Shown here: positions 38,459 through 46,994 of the stretch, piece after piece
Layout: each line of letters starts with the position of its first letter
How positions within the stretch are numbered: the stretch's first letter is position 1
NCBI RefSeq assembly: GCF_001425045.1
Contig: NZ_LMDJ01000001.1
Location: 124,001 to 188,000, forward strand
Source: Massilia sp. Root351
GTDB lineage: Bacteria > Pseudomonadota > Gammaproteobacteria > Burkholderiales > Burkholderiaceae_D
Direction: 5' to 3'
Length of the DNA: 64,000 bases
Notes under the pieces: model-generated
Told to the model about the DNA's origin: nothing
The model's input: the letters and a program-made list of their open reading frames with translations, nothing else
Database searches by the model: none
Made by a program: the position numbers and the translations under genes

Positions 38459-39178
38459 ATGACTGCCCGCATGCCCCCGAAAGCCATCCTGTTCGACCTG
38501 GACGACACGCTGTGGCCGATTGCCCCGGTGATCGCCCAGGCCGAAGTGACCCTGCACGCCTGGCTGGCCGAGCACGCCCCGCGCGTGGCGCAGCAGTTCT
38601 CCATCGACCAGCTGCGCGCGCGCCGCATGGCGCTGCTGGTCGAGCGCCCCGAGCTGCACGTGGACCTAGCCAGCCTGCGCCGCGCCGGCCTGCAGGCGGC
38701 GTTCGCTGAGCTGGGCGAGGACGAGCGCCACCTGGACGGCGCCATGCGCCATTTCTCGGCCGCGCGCAACGCCGTCCAGCTGTACGATGATGTGCTGCCC
38801 GGCCTGCTCAAGCTGAAGGAGCGCCTGGTGCTGGGCACCATCACCAACGGCAACGCGGATCTTGAAGTTGTCGGCATGGCCCACCATTTCAAGGTGTCGC
38901 TGGCGGCCGCCCACTTCGGCAGCGCCAAGCCGGACCCGGCCATTTTCCTGGAAGCGTGCCGGGTGCTGAACGTGCCGCCGTCGGCGGCGGTATATGTCGG
39001 CGACGATTTGAAACTGGACGTGGAGGGCGCCCAGCGCGCCGGCCTGCGCGCGGTGTGGATGAACCGGCGCGGCGCCGCCGCCCTGGCCGAGGCCGAGGCG
39101 CACGGCATCGCGCCGGACGCCGTCTGCGCCACATTCGACGAACTTCTGCACTGGCTGGAGACCCAGCTGGCAGATTGA
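38459..39178 (+). CDS. HAD-superfamily hydrolase (HAD-IA, YjjG/Gph-like)
   Basis: A 239-residue phosphatase. Motif I is DLDDTLW with nucleophile D13 and D15. Motif II is GTITNGN, motif III is the Lys in SAKPDPAIF, and motif IV is [19 protein letters not shown] helical cap spans residues about 20-95. ATG 38459 is chosen because the conserved fold starts directly after it; the frame is open further upstream. It is probably a small-metabolite or nucleotide phosphatase. It precedes hrcA by 37 bases. Confidence 0.9.
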   Translation: MTARMPPKAILFDLDDTLWPIAPVIAQAEVTLHAWLAEHAPRVAQQFSIDQLRARRMALLVERPELHVDLASLRRAGLQAAFAELGEDERHLDGAMRHFSAARNAVQLYDDVLPGLLKLKERLVLGTITNGNADLEVVGMAHHFKVSLAAAHFGSAKPDPAIFLEACRVLNVPPSAAVYVGDDLKLDVEGAQRAGLRAVWMNRRGAAALAEAEAHGIAPDAVCATFDELLHWLETQLAD

Positions 39179-39215
39179 TCTACAGCCAGCGCGCGTCTGC
39201 GTGCATAATAACCCT

Positions 39216-40232
39216 ATGCAACTCGATATTCGTGCCCAAACCCTGCTCAAGGCGCTCGTGGAGCGCTACATTGCCGACGGCCAGCCGGTAGGCTCGCGCG
39301 CGCTGTCGAAAATCTCGGGACTGGAGCTGTCCCCGGCCACCATCCGCAACATCATGGCGGACCTGGAGGAGCTGGGCTACGTATCCAGCCCGCACACCTC
39401 GGCCGGCCGCATTCCCACGCCGCGCGGCTACCGCATCTTCGTCGACACGCTGCTGACGGTGCAGCATATCGACGAGAGCTCGGTGGAGGCGCGCATGCGC
39501 CTGCCCAGCCAGCAGCCGCAAAAGCTGATCGCCAACGCGGCGCAGATGCTGTCCTCGCTGTCCCAGTTTGCCGGGGTGGTGATGGCGCCGCGCCACGAGT
39601 CGGTGTTCCAGCAGATTGAATTCCTGCGCCTGTCGGAGAAGCGCATCCTGCTGGTGATCGTCAGCCCGGCCGGCGACGTGCAGAACCGCATGCTGCTGAC
39701 CGACGTCGACTACACGCCGGCCCAGCTGGTGCAATCGGCCAACTACATCAACCAGCATTACAGCGGCCTGGCGCTGGAGGAAGTGCGCGGACGCATGCAG
39801 GGCGAGCTGCGCCAGCTGCAGACCGACATGGGACGCCTGATGCAGCAGGCAGTGGAGGCCGGCAGCGAAGCGATGGCCGACAGCGCGGACGACATGGTCA
39901 TTTCCGGCGAGCGCAACCTGCTGTCGGTGAGCGACTTGTCGTCCAACATGACGTCGCTGCGCCAGATGTTCGACATGTTCGAGCAGAAGACCGGCCTGAT
40001 GCAGCTGCTGGACGTGTCGAGCAAGGCTTCCGGCGTGCAGATCTACATCGGCGGCGAGTCGAACCTGGTGCCGATGGACGAGATGAGCGTGGTGACCGCG
40101 CCGTACGAGGCGAACGGCAAGATTGTCGGCACGCTGGGGGTGATCGGGCCGACGCGCATGGCGTATGAACGGGTGATACCGATCGTCGACATCACCGCCA
40201 AGCTGCTGTCAAACGCCCTCAGCAACCACTAG
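39216..40232 (+). CDS. hrcA: Heat-inducible transcription repressor HrcA
   Basis: A 338-residue repressor that binds CIRCE elements upstream of groESL/dnaK. The N-terminal winged helix contains [21 protein letters not shown] and [27 protein letters not shown] sequence. The GAF-like domain ends in [20 protein letters not shown] 39216 gives the usual [18 protein letters not shown] start; an in-frame GTG at 39201 is an alternative. No CIRCE element is seen in the window, so its targets lie elsewhere. Confidence 0.95.
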   Translation: MQLDIRAQTLLKALVERYIADGQPVGSRALSKISGLELSPATIRNIMADLEELGYVSSPHTSAGRIPTPRGYRIFVDTLLTVQHIDESSVEARMRLPSQQPQKLIANAAQMLSSLSQFAGVVMAPRHESVFQQIEFLRLSEKRILLVIVSPAGDVQNRMLLTDVDYTPAQLVQSANYINQHYSGLALEEVRGRMQGELRQLQTDMGRLMQQAVEAGSEAMADSADDMVISGERNLLSVSDLSSNMTSLRQMFDMFEQKTGLMQLLDVSSKASGVQIYIGGESNLVPMDEMSVVTAPYEANGKIVGTLGVIGPTRMAYERVIPIVDITAKLLSNALSNH

Positions 40233-40236
40233 GCTA

Positions 40237-40269
40237 CCATCAGGCAGCCATCAGGCAGCCATCAGGCGA
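40237..40269. repeat. Three tandem copies of an 11-bp unit between hrcA and fur
   Basis: CCATCAGGCAG occurs twice in exact tandem (40237-40258), and the third copy differs in the last two bases (CCATCAGGCGA, 40259-40269). It lies in the 60 bases between the convergent hrcA and fur stops. It is probably a slippage repeat. Confidence 0.85.
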
Positions 40270-40292
40270 CCACGCGCCAACCACTCAGGAAA

Positions 40293-40721
40293 TTACGGCT
40301 TGTGCGGGCAGGCCGTCTTGACGCAGTTGCCGTAGATGGCCAGCGCGTGCTCGGCGATCTTGAAGCCGCGCGCTTCGGCAATGCTTTGCTGGCGCTGCTC
40401 GATTTCTTCGTCGAAGAATTCTTCCACCCGGCCGCAGTCCAGGCACACCAGGTGGTCATGGTGCGAGCCGGCGTTCAGCTCGAAGATGGCTTTGCCGGTC
40501 TCGAAGTGGTTGCGGTTCAGCAGGCCGGCCTGCTCGAACTGGGTCAGCACACGGTAGACCGTTGCCAGGCCAACATCCATATTGTCCGCCAGCAGGATCT
40601 TGTAAACATCCTCCGCAGTCAGGTGGCGCACCGGGCTATTCTGGAAAATGTCGAGGATCTTCAGGCGCGGTAAAGTCGCTTTCAGGCCGCTTGCCTTCAG
40701 GTCGGTTGGGTTGTTGCTCAT
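40293..40721 (-). CDS. fur: Ferric uptake regulator Fur
   Basis: A 142-residue metalloregulator. The winged helix contains [11 protein letters not shown] and [11 protein letters not shown]...[18 protein letters not shown]. The metal sites are in [18 protein letters not shown], and a second Cys pair is at the C-terminus ([10 protein letters not shown]). ATG 40721 is the family start; an ATG at 40745 extends it without support. Iron-loaded Fur would repress the sites found upstream of bfd/feoA and the Fiu-like receptor. It is divergent from bamE, the standard beta-proteobacterial arrangement. Confidence 0.97.
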   Translation of the reverse strand: MSNNPTDLKASGLKATLPRLKILDIFQNSPVRHLTAEDVYKILLADNMDVGLATVYRVLTQFEQAGLLNRNHFETGKAIFELNAGSHHDHLVCLDCGRVEEFFDEEIEQRQQSIAEARGFKIAEHALAIYGNCVKTACPHKP

Positions 40722-40800
40722 GTTTCTTACTCGTGTGTGGGACAATGTGCTTTATCATATAGTGTTTTGGCACTTCCGCTCAATCGATTTGAGGTCATTT

Positions 40801-41448
40801 ATGCGCATCACCCAGGCTATACCGCAGTCCATGTTGCACACTATGAAACGCCGCACGCCCCTCGCGGCGGGCGCGATTTGCCTTGCGCTGGCCGTTTCCG
40901 GCTGCGCCTCGCTCAGCACGCTGGGCGAAAAGAAGGCTGACCTGAAAGTCGAAGACAACGCGGTGGTGGCCGGCAAGGGCGCCCAGGTCCGCAGCATTTC
41001 GCAGCTGCAGAAATTCATGTGGTTCTTCTCCCCTTACCGTCCCGACATCCAGCAGGGCAACTTCATCTCCCAGGAAATGCTGCAGCAGCTGAAGCCCGGC
41101 ATGACGCGCGACCAGGTCCGCTTCATCCTCGGCACCCCGCTGCTGCAGGACATCTTCCACGCCGACCGCTGGGACTATCCGTTCCGCCTGGCGCGCGGCA
41201 ATGGCGAGACCATCGACAGCACCGTGGTGGTGTACTTCAAGGAAGGCAAGGTCGACCGCTTCGAAGGCGGCAACCTGCCCACCGAGCAGGAGTACATCGC
41301 GCTGATCGCCGGTCCGCCGAAAAACGCCAAGCAGGTGCTGAAAGAGCAGAACAAGGGCGTGTCGCCGACCTCGGCGCCGCTGCCGGCCGGCACCGACTCG
41401 GGCGCAGGCGCGGCCGTGCCGGTCACGCCGAAAATCGAATCGAAGTAA
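40801..41448 (+). CDS. bamE: Outer-membrane assembly lipoprotein BamE (SmpA/OmlA)
   Basis: A 215-residue lipoprotein of the BAM complex. The lipobox is in LALAVSGCASL; the SmpA/OmlA domain follows with QGNFISQEMLQQLKPGMTRD, VRFILGTPLLQDIFH and DRWDYPFR. The C-terminus is an Ala/Pro-rich tail. ATG 40801 has GAGGT 6 bases upstream, giving a leader of 35 residues; ATG 40843 would start directly at the signal core. Fur and BamE share a 79-base divergent promoter region. Confidence 0.95.
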   Translation: MRITQAIPQSMLHTMKRRTPLAAGAICLALAVSGCASLSTLGEKKADLKVEDNAVVAGKGAQVRSISQLQKFMWFFSPYRPDIQQGNFISQEMLQQLKPGMTRDQVRFILGTPLLQDIFHADRWDYPFRLARGNGETIDSTVVVYFKEGKVDRFEGGNLPTEQEYIALIAGPPKNAKQVLKEQNKGVSPTSAPLPAGTDSGAGAAVPVTPKIESK

Positions 41449-41460
41449 GAAGGACCGAGC

Positions 41461-42267
41461 ATGACTGAACTGAACATTGCAATCGCGGGCGCGAGCGGCC
41501 GCATGGGCCGCATGCTGATCGAAGCCGTGCAGGGCACGCCGGAAGTGCGCCTGTCCGGCGCGCTGGACCGCGAAGGTTCGCCCAGCCTGGGCCAGGACGC
41601 CGCCGCCTTCTCCGGCAAGCCGGCCGGCGTGGCCATCGAATCGGACCTGGCCAAGGGCCTGGCCGGCGCGCAGGTGCTGATCGACTTCACGCGCCCCGAA
41701 GGCACGCTGGAACACCTGGCCTACTGCGCCGAGCACGGCATCAAGATGGTGATCGGCACCACCGGTTTCGACGAGGCCGGCAAGGCGGCCATCGCCGCGG
41801 CGGCCAAGAAGACCGCCATCGTGTTCGCGCCCAATATGAGCGTGGGCGTGAACGTTACGCTCAAGCTGCTGCAACTGGCGGCCAGGAACCTGAACGTGGG
41901 CTATGACATCGAAATCATCGAAGCGCACCACCGCCACAAGGTGGACGCGCCGTCCGGCACCGCGCTGAAGATGGGCGAAGTGGTGGCCGAGGCGCTGGGC
42001 CGCGACCTGAAGGATTGCGCGGTCTACGCGCGCGAAGGCGTGACCGGTCCGCGCGATCCGTCCTCGATCGGCTTTGCCACCATCCGCGGCGGCGACATCA
42101 TCGGCGACCACACCGTGCTGTTCGCGGCGGACGGCGAGCGCATCGAGATCAGCCACAAGTCCAGCAGCCGCGTGTCCTATGCCAACGGTTCGGTGCGCGC
42201 CGCGCGCTTCCTGGCCGACAAGTCCGTGGGCCTGTTCGACATGAATGACGTGCTGTCGCTGAACTGA
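41461..42267 (+). CDS. dapB: 4-hydroxy-tetrahydrodipicolinate reductase
   Basis: A 268-residue enzyme of lysine and diaminopimelate synthesis. The Rossmann motif [14 protein letters not shown] and the substrate-binding [19 protein letters not shown] are intact, as are GTTGFDEA and the late [22 protein letters not shown] lies before the ATG, 12 bases after bamE. exbB follows 2 bases after the stop. Confidence 0.97.
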   Translation: MTELNIAIAGASGRMGRMLIEAVQGTPEVRLSGALDREGSPSLGQDAAAFSGKPAGVAIESDLAKGLAGAQVLIDFTRPEGTLEHLAYCAEHGIKMVIGTTGFDEAGKAAIAAAAKKTAIVFAPNMSVGVNVTLKLLQLAARNLNVGYDIEIIEAHHRHKVDAPSGTALKMGEVVAEALGRDLKDCAVYAREGVTGPRDPSSIGFATIRGGDIIGDHTVLFAADGERIEISHKSSSRVSYANGSVRAARFLADKSVGLFDMNDVLSLN

Positions 42268-42269
42268 CG

Positions 42270-42941
42270 ATGAACGACCTGGAGAACCACTTCAGCCTGG
42301 CCCGCTACTGGGAGCAGGGCGATGCGCTGAGCCACGCGGTGGCCTATGTGCTGCTGGCGATGTCGCTGGTGAGCTGGTACTTCATCCTGTCCAAGGCGTT
42401 CGCCTCGTGGCGGGTGCGGCGCAGCGCCGGCGCCGTGGAAATCTTCTGGAACGCACCCACCATGGGCGACGGCGTGGCCGCGCTGGAAGCGGCCGACCCG
42501 GAGCGCATCTACCTGCCGCTGGCCCAGCAAGGCGCAGCGCAGGTGGACGTGGTCAGCAAGCGCACACTGGCCGGCGACATGGGCCACGCCGAACAGGTCA
42601 CGCGCGTGCTGCGCGGCGCCATCCACCGCTCCACCATCAAGCTGGAAAGCGGCCTGACGCTGCTGGCCTCGATCGGCTCCACCGCGCCCTTTGTCGGCCT
42701 GCTGGGCACGGTGTGGGGTATCTACCATGCGCTGTCGGCCGTCTCCAGCCACGGCACGGTGCAGATCGACAAGATCGCCGGCCCGGTGGGCGAGGCGCTG
42801 ATCATGACCGGCATCGGCCTCATGGTGGCGATCCCCGCGGTGCTGGCCTACAATGGATTCAACCGCGTGAACCGCCTCACGCTGTCCGAACTGGACGCGT
42901 TTGCGCACGACCTGCACGCCTACCTGACCAAAGCCCGCTAA
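42270..42941 (+). CDS. exbB: MotA/TolQ/ExbB proton channel family protein
   Basis: A 223-residue inner-membrane protein with three hydrophobic segments: ALSHAVAYVLLAMSLVSWYFI near the N-terminus and two C-terminal helices around LLASIGSTAPFVGLLGTVWG and GEALIMTGIGLMVAIPAVLAYN, the typical ExbB/TolQ pattern with a long cytoplasmic loop between. With ExbD it forms the proton-driven motor for TonB or Tol systems. No tonB or tolA gene is adjacent; the TonB at 9368 is a candidate partner. Confidence 0.9.
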   Translation: MNDLENHFSLARYWEQGDALSHAVAYVLLAMSLVSWYFILSKAFASWRVRRSAGAVEIFWNAPTMGDGVAALEAADPERIYLPLAQQGAAQVDVVSKRTLAGDMGHAEQVTRVLRGAIHRSTIKLESGLTLLASIGSTAPFVGLLGTVWGIYHALSAVSSHGTVQIDKIAGPVGEALIMTGIGLMVAIPAVLAYNGFNRVNRLTLSELDAFAHDLHAYLTKAR

Positions 42942-42950
42942 GGAACCGCC

Positions 42951-43370
42951 ATGGCTTTCGGCGCATTCAACCACCACCGGCAGAAGGAAGCGATGTCCGA
43001 CATCAACGTCACGCCCATGGTGGACGTGATGCTGGTGCTGCTGGTGATTTTCATCCTGGGCGCGCCGGCCTTTACCAGCGCCGTCAAGCTGGACTTGCCC
43101 AAGGCCCAGGCGCAGCAGTCGCAGCAGCAACCGGCCACGGTGACGGTGGCCATCGACGGCGCGGGCAAGCTTTACTGGAACAATGAAGCGGTCGCGCAGG
43201 CCGTGCTCGAGCAGCGCCTGGACGAAGCGGCCAGGATGGAAGTACAGCCCGAGCTGCAACTGCGGGCCGACAAGGACACCCGCTACGAAGTGGTAGCGCA
43301 AGTGATGGCGGCCGCGCAGACGCGCGGCCTGAGCAAGATGGGTTTCGTTACCGACCCGAAGGAAAAATAA
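42951..43370 (+). CDS. exbD: Biopolymer transporter ExbD/TolR family protein
   Basis: A 139-residue protein with one N-terminal membrane helix containing the conserved Asp (INVTPMVDVMLVLLVIFIL), then a periplasmic domain with VTVAIDGAGKLYWNNEAV and ELQLRADKDTRYEVVAQVMAAAQ. It is the stator partner of the preceding ExbB-like protein, starting 9 bases after it. A barstar-like gene begins 2 bases after its stop. Confidence 0.93.
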   Translation: MAFGAFNHHRQKEAMSDINVTPMVDVMLVLLVIFILGAPAFTSAVKLDLPKAQAQQSQQQPATVTVAIDGAGKLYWNNEAVAQAVLEQRLDEAARMEVQPELQLRADKDTRYEVVAQVMAAAQTRGLSKMGFVTDPKEK

Positions 43371-43372
43371 TC

Positions 43373-43699
43373 ATGGCTACCGCAGAATTGAACGGCGCAG
43401 CGATCAAGGATTTCGACAGCTTCCACGCCGAATGCAAGGCCGCCTTCGGCTTCCCCGACACCTACGGCAACACCATGGACGCGTGGATCGACTGCCTGAG
43501 CTATGTGCGCGACGAAGACGGCATGACCAGCTTCCACCTGAAGCCGAACGAGGTGCTGGAGGTGGTCATCAAGGATGCCGCCGCCATGAAAGCGGCGGTG
43601 CCGGACATCCTCGAAGAGATCACGTTCTGCATCGGCGGCATCAACGAGCGCTACGAAGACTACGGCGAAAAGCCCGCCTTGAAGCTGACCCTGAAGTAA
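43373..43699 (+). CDS. Barstar-family protein (RNase-inhibitor-like)
   Basis: A 108-residue acidic protein matching barstar along its length: ELNGAAIKDFDSFHAECKAAF, then FPDTYGNTMDAWIDCLSYV, corresponding to the barnase-binding helix/loop region of barstar (LPEYYGENLDALWDCLTG). It begins 2 bases after exbD and ends 106 bases before vgrG. No barnase-like RNase gene is visible in the window, so it is either an orphan immunity protein protecting against incoming ribonuclease toxins or a housekeeping barstar homologue carried with exbD. The fold assignment is strong; the function is inferred. Confidence 0.85.
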   Translation: MATAELNGAAIKDFDSFHAECKAAFGFPDTYGNTMDAWIDCLSYVRDEDGMTSFHLKPNEVLEVVIKDAAAMKAAVPDILEEITFCIGGINERYEDYGEKPALKLTLK

Positions 43700-43805
43700 G
43701 CCGGGCGCCGCCCGCAGGTTACTGCGCGGCAATCGAATCGTTCTTGCGTGATGTGTATTTCTGAGTTGTAATCTCAGCCGTACATATTAATTCGCTAACA
43801 TTCCG

Positions 43806-46800
43806 ATGCCCGCGCCTGACTTCACTCAAGCAAGCCGATTGTTGCAACTTGCCACCCCGCTCGGGGCGGACGTGCTGCTGGCCGAGCGCGTGCGGGCGGA
43901 AGAGGCGCTGGGCGAAGGCTTCCGGGTGCGCATCGACGCGCTGTCCACCGACGCCGGCCTGGGCCTGCGCGCACTGATCGGCCAGCCGGCCGTGCTGCAG
44001 GTGCTCTCGCAAGAGGCCGGCGCGCCGCGCGCCTTCCACGGCCACATCACCGCTGCCGAGCTGGGCGGCGCGGACGGCGGCTTCGCCCGCTACGCGCTCA
44101 CCCTGGAACCATGGACCGCCTTCCTGGCCCACGGCCGCGACAGCCGCGTGTTCCAGGACGCGACCGTGTTCGACATCCTGGACGCCGTGTTTGCGCGCTG
44201 GCACGGGCAGGGCAAGCTGGCCCCGGCCTGGCGCTTCGACATCCAGGACCGCGCGCAATATCCGCGCCGCAGCCTGGTCACCCAATACCAGGAGAGCGAC
44301 TTCGCCTTCGCCGAACGGCTGATGAGCGAAGAGGGCCTGTTCTACTACTACGAGCACAGCGCGGATCCGGCCAGCCCCAGCCTCGGCATGCACACGCTGG
44401 TGGTTGCCGACCACAACGGCAGCTTCCAGCCCAACCCCTGCGGCGAAGTGCGCTTTACGCAGCCGGGCGCCGTCATGAAGCAGGACAGCATGGACCGCTG
44501 GCGTACCGAATTCCGGCTCGGCACCAACGCGGTCGAGCTGCTCAGCTGGGACTACCGCGCGCTGGACGTGCGCAGCGTCAGTGCCGCCAGCGCCGACCCG
44601 GCCGGCGACGGCGCCCCGCTGGCCAGCCGCGACGCGCCCGGCCTGTACGCCTATGTGAGCCGAGAGCACGGCCAGCGCATCGCGCAGCGCCAGCTGGAAG
44701 CGCTGGAAGCGCAGCAGGAAGTGCACGTGGGCGCCGGCACCGTGCGCACGCTGCTGCCCGGCACCACCTTCACCCTCAGCGGCGAAGCGACCTTGGACGC
44801 CGCCGGCGGCGACGCGCGCACCATGCTGGTGGTGCGCGCCGTCCACCTGATGCACAACAACCTGGCCGCCGACCTGCGCGCCAGCGTGGCCCGCGCGCTG
44901 CCCGCCAGCCCGCTGCAAGCCCTGCTGGATGGCGAGCTGGGCGCCGTGCTGCACAGCGCCGCCGTATCTGCTGTCGGCGCCGCTGCTGCCGGCCGCAGCG
45001 CAGGCGATGCCAATGGCGCCGGAGCCGCCGTCGGGGCCTCCGGCCGCGCTGCAGGCCTGCTCGACAGTACCGCCAGCGCGCACGCTGCCGGCGACAGCAT
45101 CGCCGAGCGCCCGCTGTACCGCAACCGTATTGAAGCCATCCGCGCCGCCGTCCCTTACCGCTCGCGGCGCGACGACGGCCAGGGCCAGCTGCTGCGCCCC
45201 CGTCCCGCCGTGCGCGGCCAGCAGACCGCGCTGGTGGTCGGCCCGCCCGGCGCGCCCGTGTACACCGACCGCGACCACCGCATCAAGGTCCAGTTCCACT
45301 GGCAGCGCGGCGACGCCAGCCATAGCCGCCTGGCGCACCCGGACCCGGCCAGCCACGCCGGCGCCCCGGCCGACGACCAGGCCGGCACCTGGGTGCGCGT
45401 GGCAACGCCGCTGGCCCCGGTGGCGGGCGCCAACTGGGGCAGCAACGCCGTGCCGCGCGTCGGCCAGGAAGTGCTGGTGGACTTCATCGAAGGCGACATC
45501 GACCGCCCCGTCGTAATCGGCGTGCTCTACAACGGCAAAGGCGCCGCCGACGCCCAAAGCAACCAGGTGGCGCAAGGCGGCGGCAGCGCCACCGGCAACG
45601 CCGCCGCCTGGTTTCCCGGCGAAGCGGCTGGCCATGCGCATCCAGCCGTACTGTCCGGCATCAAGAGCCAGGCCCTGCAAGCGAGCCAGCGCGGCGACGG
45701 CAGCTACCGCCAGCTGGTGTTCGACGACAGCCCCGGCCAGCCGCGCGTGGCCTTGCAGCACCATGCCAGCCCGCACACCGGCACGGCCGAACTCAACCTC
45801 GGCCATCTGCGGCACCAGACCGACAACCAGCGTCTTGTCCCGGCCGGCTTCGGCGCCGAACTCAAAGCCGAGCACGCCACGGCGCTGCGCGCCGGCGCCG
45901 GCATGCTGCTGTCGGCCGACGCCCGCGCCGGCGGCATCGGCGCCCACATGGACGCGCGCGAAGCGCAAACCCAGCTTGACAGCGCAGCCCAGCTGCAAAC
46001 CCAGCTGGCCGATACCGCCCAGCAGCACAACGCCGGCCTGCCGGACGCCAACGGCGCCAAGCCCGCACCGGCCGAGCTGCCAGCCATCAAGCAGACCACG
46101 CAGACCGCCGCAGCGCTCTGCGCCGTTGCCGGCGGCAGCGCCATGGGCGGCGGCAGCGAGGGTGGCGAAGGCGGCCTGGGCGACGCCACCGCCTACAGCC
46201 AGCCGCTGCTGCAGCTGTCCAGCCCGGCCGGCATCGCCGCGCTCACCCCGGCCTCCGCCATCGTCACGGCAGCGGCCCACAGCGCCATCACCGCCGGGCA
46301 GGACATCGACCAGGCCGCGCAAGGCAACCTGCTGCACCAGGTCAAATCGGGCATCACCCTGTTCACCTACGGCAAAGCCGGCAACGCGGACAAGCCCAAC
46401 CAGGAAACCGGCATACGCCTGCACGCCGCCAGCGGCAAGTTCAGCAGCCAAAGCCAGTCCGGCCCCACCCGCGCCACGGCCGACAAAACCATCACCGTGG
46501 CCAGCACGGCCGGCAGCGTCACCGCCGCCGCGCGCCAGCACGTGCTGCTCACGGCACAGGGCGCCTACATTCGCCTTGAAGGCGGCAACATCGACGTGCA
46601 CGGCCCCGGCACCATGTCCTTCAAGGCCGCCATGAAAGACCTGACCGGCCCGTCCAGCGCCAGTCCCGAACTGCCCGCGCTGCCGCACCCGGACAACATC
46701 GGCAACGACATCGAACTGCGCTTCCAGTACGACGACCTGGACGGCGTGCCTGGCGCCCCTTTCCTCGTCACCTTCGCCAACGGCACCGTTCGCAAAGGCA

Positions 46801-46994
46801 AGCTGGACGACAAAGGCCACGCCCAGCTGAAGAACGTGCCGCCGGGCGACTACACCGTGGAGTTCGGCGAAGACCCGCGCGACTGGGAAGCGCCGCCACT
46901 GCCCGAACCGGAGCACAGGAAAGCCGAGGTGCGCGAGCAGGGCAGGCTGGCCGTTGAGCAGGCGCGCGCCGAGTACGAAAGGGGGCAAGCTTGA
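43806..46994 (+). CDS. vgrG: Type VI secretion system spike protein VgrG, with C-terminal transthyretin-like extension
   Basis: A 1062-residue VgrG. The gp27-like domain occupies about residues 20-400 (RYALTLEPWTAFLAHGRDSR, QYQESDFAFAERLMSEEGL). The gp5 OB-fold follows (VYTDRDHRIKVQFHWQRGD, WVRVATPLAP, VPRVGQEVLVDFIEGDIDRP). A DUF2345-type shaft runs to about residue 960, and a final domain of about 50 residues (DIELRFQYDDLDGVPGAPF, PPGDYTVEFGEDPRDW) resembles the transthyretin/prealbumin-like adaptor seen at the end of effector-loading VgrGs. The stop overlaps the TTG start of the effector. No other T6SS structural gene is present, so this is an orphan vgrG island. Confidence 0.95.
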   Translation: MPAPDFTQASRLLQLATPLGADVLLAERVRAEEALGEGFRVRIDALSTDAGLGLRALIGQPAVLQVLSQEAGAPRAFHGHITAAELGGADGGFARYALTLEPWTAFLAHGRDSRVFQDATVFDILDAVFARWHGQGKLAPAWRFDIQDRAQYPRRSLVTQYQESDFAFAERLMSEEGLFYYYEHSADPASPSLGMHTLVVADHNGSFQPNPCGEVRFTQPGAVMKQDSMDRWRTEFRLGTNAVELLSWDYRALDVRSVSAASADPAGDGAPLASRDAPGLYAYVSREHGQRIAQRQLEALEAQQEVHVGAGTVRTLLPGTTFTLSGEATLDAAGGDARTMLVVRAVHLMHNNLAADLRASVARALPASPLQALLDGELGAVLHSAAVSAVGAAAAGRSAGDANGAGAAVGASGRAAGLLDSTASAHAAGDSIAERPLYRNRIEAIRAAVPYRSRRDDGQGQLLRPRPAVRGQQTALVVGPPGAPVYTDRDHRIKVQFHWQRGDASHSRLAHPDPASHAGAPADDQAGTWVRVATPLAPVAGANWGSNAVPRVGQEVLVDFIEGDIDRPVVIGVLYNGKGAADAQSNQVAQGGGSATGNAAAWFPGEAAGHAHPAVLSGIKSQALQASQRGDGSYRQLVFDDSPGQPRVALQHHASPHTGTAELNLGHLRHQTDNQRLVPAGFGAELKAEHATALRAGAGMLLSADARAGGIGAHMDAREAQTQLDSAAQLQTQLADTAQQHNAGLPDANGAKPAPAELPAIKQTTQTAAALCAVAGGSAMGGGSEGGEGGLGDATAYSQPLLQLSSPAGIAALTPASAIVTAAAHSAITAGQDIDQAAQGNLLHQVKSGITLFTYGKAGNADKPNQETGIRLHAASGKFSSQSQSGPTRATADKTITVASTAGSVTAAARQHVLLTAQGAYIRLEGGNIDVHGPGTMSFKAAMKDLTGPSSASPELPALPHPDNIGNDIELRFQYDDLDGVPGAPFLVTFANGTVRKGKLDDKGHAQLKNVPPGDYTVEFGEDPRDWEAPPLPEPEHRKAEVREQGRLAVEQARAEYERGQA

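Noticed and set aside
40262..40459. Short minus-strand frame overlapping the end of fur
   Set aside because: It is in another frame of fur, Ser/Lys-rich without motif, and has no ribosome binding site.
43373..43699. Barstar-like gene as the antitoxin of the vgrG-linked effector
   Set aside because: The effector's C-terminal motifs are of the PD-(D/E)xK nuclease type, not barnase-like, and the following DUF1911-like genes are the expected immunity partners.
43719..46988. Minus-strand open frame of about 1090 codons opposite vgrG
   Set aside because: Low-complexity Gly/Ala/Arg/Val composition with no start signal; vgrG on the plus strand is unambiguous.
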